Shown here: positions 8,610 to 17,588 of the stretch, in pieces
Numbering within the stretch: the first letter of the stretch is position 1
Layout of the letters: the number at the start of each line of letters is the position of its first letter
Source of the DNA: Acidobacteriota bacterium
Lineage (GTDB): Bacteria > Acidobacteriota > Polarisedimenticolia > J045
Assembly: GCA_030949985.1 (NCBI GenBank)
Contig: JAUZRX010000058.1
Coordinates: 20,486 to 84,485, forward strand
Length of the DNA: 64,000 bases
Reading direction: 5' to 3'
Notes under the pieces: model-generated
What the model was told of the DNA's origin: nothing
The model's input: the letters and a program-made list of their open reading frames with translations, nothing else
Database searches by the model: none
Program-made: the position numbers and the translations under genes

Positions 8610-11234
8610 ATGAGCTTGGAGACCGGAAAACAGAGGGCCCCGCTGCGGGCATGGGCCATGCTGGGGGTCCTTTTGGGGACCCTTGTCGGGGCCGTCGCCC
8701 AAGGCACAGGGGAGGGGCAGGACTGCTCGACGATCTACGCCATCGAGGTCCGGGGCAACCGGCGGATGAGCGCCGACGCCGTGCGCTTCGATCTGGGTAT
8801 CAAACCCGGCGATCCGTGGAACGAGGCGCAGATCCGGCGCGAGTACCGGCGGTTCTGGGAGAGGGGTTACTTCTCCGACCTGCGCTTTTTCAAGCGCTGC
8901 GACCCCGAGGGGGCGGTCCTGATCGTGGAGCTCGAGGAGCGACCCACGATCCTCGAGGTCGACTACCAGAAGGTCAAGGCGGTCAGCCAGCAGCAAATCG
9001 AGGACTACTACGAGGAACGGGATTTCACCCTCGGCGTGGGTTCTCCGCTGGACCGCAAGAAGCTCTGGCGGGCGGAGGCCCTGATCCGGGATCTGCTCGG
9101 CCAGAAGGGATATCTCGACGCCAAGGTGAAGGCGGTGGTGGAGGAGCGCTCACCCTCCACTCGTTCGGTGTTCTTCCGCATCGTGCCCGGTGGCAAGACG
9201 AAGATCCGCAAGCTGGATTTCGTCGGCAACAAGGCCTTCAAGGACGGCAAGCTGAAGGATCGCCTGGAACTGACCCGCGAGTGGCGCTGGTGGTGGCCGT
9301 TCTCCCGCAAGGCGCTCTATCACCCCTTGAAATACCAGCAGGACGTGACCCACGTCCTGCAATACTACCGCGATCACGGGTACCTGGACGTGGACGTCCG
9401 GCCGCCGATCGTCGAAATCAAGACCGTGCGCAGTCGCCGGGCCGAGGACAAGGCCCGCAGGCGCGCCGAGAGGGAGGCCCGCAAAAAGAGGCGGAAGGCT
9501 GAGCGTGAGCGCCGGAAGCAGGCGAAGACGGCTGACCTCGAGGACGAGCTTCCCCCCCTGCCGCTGGCCCGGGGCGACCGCGCCGGGGCGGAAGCCGACG
9601 CAGATCTTGAACTCGAAGTCAAGGAAAAGAAATGGGTCTACCTCACCATTCCCGTCGAGGAAGGGGAGGTCTATCGGCTGGGCGAAATCACCTTCGAGGG
9701 CAACCAGCTTTTCGACGACCGGTTCTTGCGCGCCCTGTTCCCGCTGCGCGAAGGATCGGTGCTGGCCGACGGGGCCATCGAGGCGGGACTGGAGAGGATC
9801 AAGCAGTTCTACGGCCGGCGGGGCTACGTCTACGCGGTGGCCTCGCGGCGCTTCGAGCGTCACGAGGGGGAGTTCGTCGCGGACGTGGTGGTGCAGATCG
9901 ACGAGGACCAGGCCTACACCATCGACACCATCGAGTTTCGCGGCAACACCACCACCCGCGACGAGGTTCTTCGCCGCGAGCTGAACGTGGTCGAGGGCGG
10001 CGTCCTCGACCGCCAGGCCCTCGATGTCTCGATGCAGAAGTTGCGGCAGCTCGCCTTCTGGGTGCCGGGAGAAGAACCGACCCTCGAGCCCGATCCGGAC
10101 GCCGCGGAAGTCGACGTCATCATCGACGGCGAAGAGCAATCCCGTAACGAGATCCAGGTCGGCGGCGGTTACAGTGAGCTGGAGGGCGGCTTCTTCCTCG
10201 CCAGCTACCAGACCCGGAATTTCCTGGGGCGGGGCGAATCACTGAGTTTCTATGCCTCGGTGGGCGGCCGTGCGAGCCGCGCGGCGATCTCCTTCGTCGA
10301 ACCGTGGTTCATGGGCAAGCCCTATACTTTCGGCTTCACCATCTCCCGCCGTTCGCTGGACTTCGGGCGGGCCCGGGACGCGGCCGGCGCCTTGCAGCGG
10401 TTGTCCCAGACCTCCACGGGCGGGTCGATCATGGTGGGCAAGCGACTGGGCAACTACAGTTCGTTCCAGGTGCGCTACAGCTACGAGAACATCAGCGCCG
10501 ACACCCTCGACCTCTCCCAGGACTTCGCCCAGACCGAAACCCGCATCGCCTCCATCACGCCGCTTTTCAATTACCGCAACGTCAATAACTTCCTTCGTCC
10601 GACCCGGGGCTTCGAGTTGCTGATCCTTCCGCAGATCACCTCGGATCTGCTGGGCTCGGAGGCGAGTTACTTCAAACCGCGGATCGAGAGCAGTTGGTAC
10701 AAGCCGGTCTTCCGGCGCTTTTTCCTGGCGATCCACGGCGAAGTGGGCTGGGTCCGGCCCTTCGGCGGCGTCCACCGGGAGGCGGGCTTCGTCTCCGGCG
10801 TGCCGCGCTTCACCCGCTTTTTCATGGGGGGTGACACCATCGGGCCGCGGGTTTTCGAAACCCGCTCGCTCTCGCCGGTGCGCTTCATCCTGCCCGTCGA
10901 TCAGAGCGGCAACCCGATCCCCGATCCGATCACCGGCATCGCGGTGCCGCGGCCGGTGCTGGTCGGGGGGAGCAAGTTCGGCCTGCTGCAACTCGAGTTC
11001 GGCATCCCCATCGGTCGCACGGCGACGATGGCGGCCTTCTTCGACGCCGGTGGTGTGTACGACAACGGCGAGAGCTGGAGCCTGTCGACCGCCCGCATGG
11101 CCGCCGGGTTCGAATTCCGGGTCTTCCTGCCGGTCTTCCAGGCGCCGATCCGCCTGATCTACGGCTGGCCCGTGCGTGAGCAGCCCGGTGACCGCACCAA
11201 CAGTTTCCAGTTTTCCATCGGCCTGCCTTTCTAG
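8610..11234 (+). CDS. bamA: BamA, outer membrane protein assembly factor
   Basis: An Omp85-family protein that folds barrel proteins into the outer membrane, about 874 residues. It has a signal peptide, five POTRA domains (~residues 30-515), and a 16-strand barrel that starts near RNEIQVGGGYSELEGGFF and ends in a terminal Phe (FQFSIGLPF, the usual beta-signal). The third POTRA is interrupted at ~residues 274-335 by a very basic then acidic stretch (RRAEDKARRRAEREARKKRR, then DLEDELPPLP), predicted helical, which normal BamA lacks. I prefer the ATG at 8610; a GTG at 8601 is in frame. The stop shares the bases CTAG with the convergent dacB stop. Confidence 0.93.
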   Translation: MSLETGKQRAPLRAWAMLGVLLGTLVGAVAQGTGEGQDCSTIYAIEVRGNRRMSADAVRFDLGIKPGDPWNEAQIRREYRRFWERGYFSDLRFFKRCDPEGAVLIVELEERPTILEVDYQKVKAVSQQQIEDYYEERDFTLGVGSPLDRKKLWRAEALIRDLLGQKGYLDAKVKAVVEERSPSTRSVFFRIVPGGKTKIRKLDFVGNKAFKDGKLKDRLELTREWRWWWPFSRKALYHPLKYQQDVTHVLQYYRDHGYLDVDVRPPIVEIKTVRSRRAEDKARRRAEREARKKRRKAERERRKQAKTADLEDELPPLPLARGDRAGAEADADLELEVKEKKWVYLTIPVEEGEVYRLGEITFEGNQLFDDRFLRALFPLREGSVLADGAIEAGLERIKQFYGRRGYVYAVASRRFERHEGEFVADVVVQIDEDQAYTIDTIEFRGNTTTRDEVLRRELNVVEGGVLDRQALDVSMQKLRQLAFWVPGEEPTLEPDPDAAEVDVIIDGEEQSRNEIQVGGGYSELEGGFFLASYQTRNFLGRGESLSFYASVGGRASRAAISFVEPWFMGKPYTFGFTISRRSLDFGRARDAAGALQRLSQTSTGGSIMVGKRLGNYSSFQVRYSYENISADTLDLSQDFAQTETRIASITPLFNYRNVNNFLRPTRGFELLILPQITSDLLGSEASYFKPRIESSWYKPVFRRFFLAIHGEVGWVRPFGGVHREAGFVSGVPRFTRFFMGGDTIGPRVFETRSLSPVRFILPVDQSGNPIPDPITGIAVPRPVLVGGSKFGLLQLEFGIPIGRTATMAAFFDAGGVYDNGESWSLSTARMAAGFEFRVFLPVFQAPIRLIYGWPVREQPGDRTNSFQFSIGLPF

Positions 11235-12748
11235 CCCACCCTACGCCTCGGCCCTCCGGGCGCCGGGCGGCTCGCCGCCGGATGCGCGTCCCCCGGCGCC
11301 GGCAAGGCATCGTCGACGGCCTGCGAGTTCTCCGGACCGGGCGCCGGGAGCGCCTCTTCGACGGCGGCGAGCAACTCGTCGACCAGGGCCGCCGGGGCCG
11401 GTCGGGGCGGCTTGCGCTGGACGAGGATGGCGAAGAGCAGCCGTCGGCCGTCTTCGAGCACGAGCTTTCCTGCCAGCGTCGACACACCGGTGAGGGAACC
11501 GGTCTTGGCGCGCAGCCGGCCCCGGTAGGAGGCCAGGCGCCGGCGCAGGGTGCCGTCTTCGGCCGCCCGGGGCAGGGATGTCAGCAGTTCGGGGCCCCAG
11601 TCGGCGGCCCGTTCGGCACGCTGGAGTACGGCGACCAGGCTGCGCGGAGTCAGGCGGTCGACGGGAGCCAGGCCGGAGCCGTCGGCCAGGATCAGCCGGC
11701 TGCGGTCGATGCCCCAGCGGTCGAGGCAGCCTTCGAGAACCTTCAGGCCGGCACGGGTGGTGGCCGGGGGGTCCCCGGGGCGAACCGCGAGCAGGCGGAG
11801 CAGGATCTCGGCGGCGAAATTGCTCGAGAACTTGTTCGTCGCCGCCACGATCTCGGCCAGGGGTGGGGAGGTCCGGCGGAGCAGAACGGGAGCCGTGTCG
11901 GGGGCCCGCCCCCGGCGCAGGCCGCCGTGGAGGTGAATGCCCGCCGCCGGCAGGAGTTCGGACAGGGCGCGCCCGGCCACCATCAGGGGCTGGCCCAGGT
12001 GAAGCCAGCGCCGGTAGGGCGGGCCTCCCGCCGCCACCGTGCCCTGCACCAGGATGCGGCCTGCCCGCCCCTTTTCGCCTGGCTGGTAGCCGGCGGTGAT
12101 GGAGGTGGAGGTGCCCGTCCGCGGTCGGCCTGCGAGTTCCACGCCGGCGGCGAGGGGAAAGGTGGCGATCCTGGCGGGGGTTCCCGGCGCGGGGCCGGGG
12201 AGCACGATCACCTCGATGCTGTTCCAGGCCAGGGCCAGGGCCTGCTGGTCGGCTTCGTAGGGCTGGCTGCGCCGGGCCGGCGGCCAGGACGCCGGTCGCG
12301 CGGGGGGGCCGAAGAGATGGCCGTCGACCACCAGGTCGCCGGAGATCTCGCGGGTGCCGAGGGCGGCCAGCTCCCGCAGCGCGACCCACATGTCCTCGCC
12401 CCGCAGGAGGGGATCGCCTCCCCCCACCACGTAGAGGGAGCCCTCGATCCGGCCTTCGGCGTCGGGCCGGCGGTCGGCGCGGAAAACGGTCTCGAAGCGA
12501 CGGGTCGGGCCCAGGCGCTCGAGGGCGCAGGCGGTGGTCAGGAGTTTCATGGTGGAGGCCGGGCGCAGGGGCTGGTCGGGGCGGTGGGCCAGGACCGGGC
12601 GGAAGGTGTCGGCGTCCACCGCCAGGAGGCCCAGCTCGCCCGGCTCCAGCTGCCAGCGTTCCATCACCCGCCGTATGGGCACGGGGGGCGCCGGGACCGG
12701 CACGCCGGGGCCCGGGGCGAGGAGGAGCAGGGGCAGCAGGACAGGCAC
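11231..12748 (-). CDS. dacB: D-alanyl-D-alanine carboxypeptidase/endopeptidase (PBP4 family, S13)
   Basis: A periplasmic penicillin-binding protein that trims or cleaves peptidoglycan peptides, 505 residues. The three active-site motifs are present: S65-T-M-K68 in RPASTMKLLTT, S308-S-N310 in NKFSSNFAAE, and K415-T-G417 in RAKTGSLTG. The long insert between the first two motifs is typical of family S13. The start is GTG at 12748, giving a short Leu-rich N-terminal signal. The C-terminal ~45 residues are Pro/Ala-rich and low in complexity. It converges on bamA with a four-base overlap. Confidence 0.92.
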   Translation of the reverse strand: MPVLLPLLLLAPGPGVPVPAPPVPIRRVMERWQLEPGELGLLAVDADTFRPVLAHRPDQPLRPASTMKLLTTACALERLGPTRRFETVFRADRRPDAEGRIEGSLYVVGGGDPLLRGEDMWVALRELAALGTREISGDLVVDGHLFGPPARPASWPPARRSQPYEADQQALALAWNSIEVIVLPGPAPGTPARIATFPLAAGVELAGRPRTGTSTSITAGYQPGEKGRAGRILVQGTVAAGGPPYRRWLHLGQPLMVAGRALSELLPAAGIHLHGGLRRGRAPDTAPVLLRRTSPPLAEIVAATNKFSSNFAAEILLRLLAVRPGDPPATTRAGLKVLEGCLDRWGIDRSRLILADGSGLAPVDRLTPRSLVAVLQRAERAADWGPELLTSLPRAAEDGTLRRRLASYRGRLRAKTGSLTGVSTLAGKLVLEDGRRLLFAILVQRKPPRPAPAALVDELLAAVEEALPAPGPENSQAVDDALPAPGDAHPAASRPAPGGPRRRVG

Positions 12749-12793
12749 GGGGGGATTTTAGGCCGAATCGCGGGGCGCGGGGGGGTGGATCTG

Positions 12794-12822
12794 TTGCCCC
12801 CGGGGCTGCAGGCGACTAGGAT
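12794..12822 (+). promoter_or_regulatory. predicted sigma70-like promoter of sucCD-ndk
   Basis: TTGCCC (12794-12799), an exact 17-base spacer and TAGGAT (12817-12822) lie about 104 bases before the sucC start, in the gap between the divergent dacB and sucC genes. Four of six bases match in each box. Confidence 0.45.
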
Positions 12823-12925
12823 GCCCTTCGCTCTGCATTCTCCCTTTTCGGAGCCGGGCCGCATCCCACCCCCGCCGCTCGAGCCGGTGGGCCCGCTCGC
12901 CTCGAAAGGGCCAGGAGGAACAGCC

Positions 12926-14091
<1,166 letters not shown>

Positions 14092-14095
<4 letters not shown>

Positions 14096-14964
14096 GTATT
14101 CTGATCGATGCGGGCACCAAGGTCGTCGTCCAGGGGATGACGGGTGCGGAAGGCTCCTTCCACACCAGGAAGATGGTCGAATCGGGAACCCGGGTCGTGG
14201 CGGGCGTCACGCCGGGCAAGGGCGGGCAGATCCACGAGGGGATCCCGGTGTTCAACACCGTCGCCGAAGCCATGGCGGCCACCGGGGCCAACGCCTCGGC
14301 GGTCTTCGTTCCCGCGGCCTTCGCCGCCGACGCGGCCCTCGAAGCCATCGACGCGGGTATCCCGCTGCTGGTGACGATCACCGAGGGGATTCCCGTCAGG
14401 GACATGGTCAAGGTGGCGCAGGCTCTCTCCGGCTCGCGGACCCGGATGATCGGCCCCAACTGCCCGGGCATCATCACGCCGGGCCGCTGCAAGATCGGCA
14501 TCATGCCGGCCCAGATTCACCAGCCGGGGACCGTGGGCGTGCTGTCGCGCTCCGGTACGCTGACTTACGAGGCTGTCGACCAACTCAGCCGGGCGGGCCT
14601 GGGCCAGAGCACCTGTATCGGCATCGGTGGTGATCCGATCATCGGCTCGCCGTTCACCTCGCTGCTGCCCGAGTTCGAGGCGGACCCCCAGACGGAGGCC
14701 GTCGTGCTGATCGGAGAGATCGGCGGCACCGCCGAGGAAGAGGCCGCGGCCTGGATCCGCGACAACATGAGCAAACCGGTGGTCTCGTTCATCGCTGGGG
14801 CCACGGCGCCTCCCGGACGGCGCATGGGGCATGCCGGCGCCATCATCAGTGGCGGCAAGGGTACGGCGGCGGAGAAAAAGCAGGCCCTGCGGGACGCGGG
14901 CATCCTCGTGGCGGACTCGCCGGCGGAAATCGGCAAGAGGGTGCTCGAGGCCCTGGGCCGCTGA
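14092..14964 (+). CDS. sucD: succinate-CoA ligase, ADP/GDP-forming, alpha subunit
   Basis: The CoA-binding and phosphohistidine-carrying alpha subunit, 290 residues (typical length). It has an N-terminal Rossmann CoA site ([18 protein letters not shown]), [31 protein letters not shown], and the phosphorylated His in [17 protein letters not shown]. It is translationally coupled to sucC by an ATGA overlap and followed after 77 bases by ndk, which suggests linked nucleotide balancing. Confidence 0.96.
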
Positions 14965-14998
14965 GCCCGTCGAAGGCGTAGGTATCGAATTGGAGAGA

Positions 14999-15024
14999 GC
15001 GCCGCGGCCAACCGGCTGCGGCGC
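14999..15024 (+). promoter_or_regulatory. 11-bp hairpin in the sucD-ndk gap
   Basis: GCGCCGCGGCC (14999-15009) pairs with GGCTGCGGCGC (15014-15024) across an AACC loop, with one G-U pair. No T-run follows, so it is more likely an mRNA processing or stabilising element, or a 5' leader structure of ndk, than a terminator. The ndk ribosome site GAGAGGA follows after about 6 bases. Confidence 0.4.
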
Positions 15025-15041
15025 CGGGGAGAGGAATCCTC

Positions 15042-15467
15042 ATGGCTCGTGAACGAACCCTGGCGATGATCAAGCCGGATGTCGTGAAGAAGAACGTACT
15101 GGGAGCTGTTTTCACCGCGATCGAGGAGGCCGGCTTGCAGCCTGTGGCCCTGCGGAGGGCCCAACTGAGCAAGAGCCAGGCCGAGGGCTTTTACGCGGTC
15201 CACCGTCAGCGGCCCTTCTTCGGTGAACTGACCGACTTCATGAGCAGCGGTCCGGCGCTGTTGATGGTTCTCGAGGGAGAAGACGCCATCCGCCGCTGGC
15301 GGGAGCTGCTGGGTGCCACCAATCCGGCGGAAGCCGCCGAGGGCACTCTGCGGCAGCGTTTCGGGACGAACATCCAGTGCAACGGTTTCCACGGTTCCGA
15401 CGCGCCCGAAACGGCGGCTTTCGAGATCGGCTACCTGTTTCCGGGGATGGATCTCGTTCCAGCCTGA
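15042..15467 (+). CDS. ndk: nucleoside-diphosphate kinase
   Basis: Transfers phosphate between nucleoside di- and triphosphates through a phosphohistidine; cytosolic, 141 residues, normal length. It begins with the family block ERTLAMIKPDVV, and the catalytic His lies in CNGFHGSDAPETA, where most homologues read NAVHGSDS. GAGAGGA precedes the ATG. It follows sucCD, an arrangement that would let GTP made by SucCD be turned into other triphosphates (inference). Confidence 0.95.
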   Translation: MARERTLAMIKPDVVKKNVLGAVFTAIEEAGLQPVALRRAQLSKSQAEGFYAVHRQRPFFGELTDFMSSGPALLMVLEGEDAIRRWRELLGATNPAEAAEGTLRQRFGTNIQCNGFHGSDAPETAAFEIGYLFPGMDLVPA

Positions 15468-15486
15468 GCTGCGTCCAGGGGGCGGG

Positions 15487-17556
15487 TCAGCGGGGCAGTT
15501 CCCGAAGGATCTCGCGGATGCGTCCGGCCTCCCGCCCGTCGGGATCGAGGCGCAGGGCGGTTTCGAAGGCCTGGCGGGCGGCGGGAATGTTCTCGAGAGC
15601 CAGGTAGATCGAGCCCAGGGTCCGGGCCAGTTCCGGGCGGGGCGCGGCGGCCAGGGCCTGCCGGTAGTAGTCGGCGGCCTGCCCGGGCCGGCCCCGGGTC
15701 CAGGACAGCTTGCCCATCGCTTCGAGGACCGCGGCGTCCGTGGGATCGAGTTCGAGGGCCCGGCGGAAGGCCTGCAGGGCCGGTTCGCCCCGGCCCGCCG
15801 CCGCGAGCAGCGAGCCGCGAAGCAGCAGCAGGCGCGGGTCTTCCACGTCTCGGGCCGCTGCCTGGTCGAGGACGGCCAGAGCCTGATCGGCGCGGCCGAG
15901 ATCGATCAGGGTCTCGGCCAGGCCGCCGGTGGCCTCGGGGTTGCGGGGACGCAGTTCCAGGGCCCGGCGGAAGGCGGCCGCGGCGGTGGCCAGGGACTCC
16001 TCGGTGACCGGGCGCCGGGCGCGCCAGGCCCGGCCGAGGAGCTGATGGACCCGGTCGTCGTCGGCGGCGCGGCGGAGCGCCTGCTCGTAGACGGTGATCG
16101 CCCGGGCGACCTGCCCGCGGGCCAGCCACAGGTTGCCCAGGGTGAGTCGGGCGGGGAGGTTGGCGGGGTTGTCGGCGAGCATGTGTTCGAGCCGGGTGGT
16201 GGCCTGGGCCAGGGCCCGGGGGTCGGCGTCGGGAGCGGCGAGGACCTCCCGGGCGTGATGCAGCACCTGGAGGGAAGCCACCGCTTCGAGGGGATCCGGT
16301 CGCCGGTCGCCGGGCAGGGGGGGGGCGCCGGCGGCGTAGCCCAGTGAGCGCAGGGTGGCCAGCCGCTCGGTATCGGCCGCCGTCTCCTCTCCCGGGGCCG
16401 CCGCCCCGTCCAGGGCGGGGAGCCGATCGACGAGGGCGGCGACGACGCGAGGGTGCGTGGTGGCCAGGTCACGCCGCTCGGCCGGGTCGGCGGCCAGGTC
16501 GTAGAGGTGGGGACGGCCCGCACTCAGGAGCTTGAATCGACCCTTGACCACTCCGGCCAGGGGGCGCCAGCCGTAGGCCCGGGCCCCGTGCAGGGCTTCC
16601 ATCTCGAAGGCGCGGTCGGCAGGTGCGCTGACCCGGCCGTCGTCGATCAGGGGCCGCCCCTCCATCGTCTTCGGCACTTTCACGCCGGCCAGGCGCAACA
16701 GGGTGGGCGCCAGGTCCACCAGGCCCACCGGCGTGCGGACCACCCGGCCGGCCGGGACGGAGGGGCCGGCGAGGATCAACGGTACTCGCTGGGTGGTCTG
16801 GAAGAGCAGCACTCCGTGGTCCTTCTCCCCGTGCTCGCCCAGGCTCTCGCCGTGGTCCCCCGCCACCGCCACCAGCACCGCCGGCCAGCGGCGACGCACG
16901 GCCGCCAGCAGCCGCCCGAGCTGGTCGTCGGCGAAGGCGATCTCGGCCTGGTAGGGGTGGCCCTCGAAACGGCTGCGCCAGGGTTCGGGGGCGACCCAGG
17001 GCAGGTGGGGGTCGTAGAGGTGGACCCAGAGCAGGAACGGGGACTCGAGCCTTGCGACTTCTTCGAGGGCCCGATCGACCACCTGGCTGGCGGCCCGCTC
17101 CCGCCAGTCGAACCAGCGCCGGGGGCCCTGCCGCACCTGATCGTCGAAGACGGCGAATCCGCGGTCGATGCCGGTCGCCCGGTCGAGCACCGCCGAGCCC
17201 ACCACGGCGGCGGTCTGCCAGCCGGCATCGGCGAGAGCTTCTGCCAGGGTCTTGACCCCGGGGGGCAGTCGCTCGCCGTTGTCCCGGGCGCCGTGAAGGC
17301 GCGGCGGCAGGCCGGTCATCACGCTCGCGTGGGCCGGCAGGGTCAGGGGCGCGGGGGAGAGGGCCTGGTCGAAGCGCACTCCGGCGGCGGCCAGGACGTC
17401 GAGGTTCGGGGTGGGAGAGGGGCTGCGGCCGTAGCAGCCCAGGTGATCGGCCCGGGTGGTGTCCAGGGTGATCAGTACGATCCCCGCGGGACGCCCGGAG
17501 GGAGCGCTCGCCGGTGCGGCTGCCAGGAACAAACAAGCCGCCAGCAGGGCCAGCAC
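15487..17556 (-). CDS. exported sulfatase with C-terminal TPR repeats
   Basis: About 689 residues. Residues ~25-420 are a sulfatase/phosphodiesterase-superfamily domain with an intact active site: D32 and D37 in LDTTRADHLG, probable Thr72 nucleophile in PLTLPAHASVMTG, DPHLPW, and AGDHGESLGEHGEKDHG. Residues ~470-685 are a run of tetratricopeptide repeats (AAFRRALELRPRNPEATGGLAE and similar). The substrate is unknown. The first canonical start is GTG at 17556, which gives a signal peptide with no basic N-region. Reading in frame from a CTG at 17592, which overlaps the upstream protease stop as CTGA, adds 12 residues including an Arg. Probably co-transcribed with the metalloprotease gene. Confidence 0.88.
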   Translation of the reverse strand: MLALLAACLFLAAAPASAPSGRPAGIVLITLDTTRADHLGCYGRSPSPTPNLDVLAAAGVRFDQALSPAPLTLPAHASVMTGLPPRLHGARDNGERLPPGVKTLAEALADAGWQTAAVVGSAVLDRATGIDRGFAVFDDQVRQGPRRWFDWRERAASQVVDRALEEVARLESPFLLWVHLYDPHLPWVAPEPWRSRFEGHPYQAEIAFADDQLGRLLAAVRRRWPAVLVAVAGDHGESLGEHGEKDHGVLLFQTTQRVPLILAGPSVPAGRVVRTPVGLVDLAPTLLRLAGVKVPKTMEGRPLIDDGRVSAPADRAFEMEALHGARAYGWRPLAGVVKGRFKLLSAGRPHLYDLAADPAERRDLATTHPRVVAALVDRLPALDGAAAPGEETAADTERLATLRSLGYAAGAPPLPGDRRPDPLEAVASLQVLHHAREVLAAPDADPRALAQATTRLEHMLADNPANLPARLTLGNLWLARGQVARAITVYEQALRRAADDDRVHQLLGRAWRARRPVTEESLATAAAAFRRALELRPRNPEATGGLAETLIDLGRADQALAVLDQAAARDVEDPRLLLLRGSLLAAAGRGEPALQAFRRALELDPTDAAVLEAMGKLSWTRGRPGQAADYYRQALAAAPRPELARTLGSIYLALENIPAARQAFETALRLDPDGREAGRIREILRELPR

Positions 17557-17588
17557 GAGGCGGGCGCTGCCGGCGGCGTCGAGAGTGA

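Noticed and set aside
6364..8652. Long antisense open frame (762 codons, minus strand) over the sulfatase-like gene
   Set aside because: Low-complexity Gly/Arg/Gln/Pro product with no domain motif; it is the mirror of a GC-rich coding frame.
11282..12925. Upstream extension of the sucC frame
   Set aside because: It lies antisense to dacB and is low complexity; the TTG at 12926 has a perfect ribosome site and the canonical SucC N-terminus.
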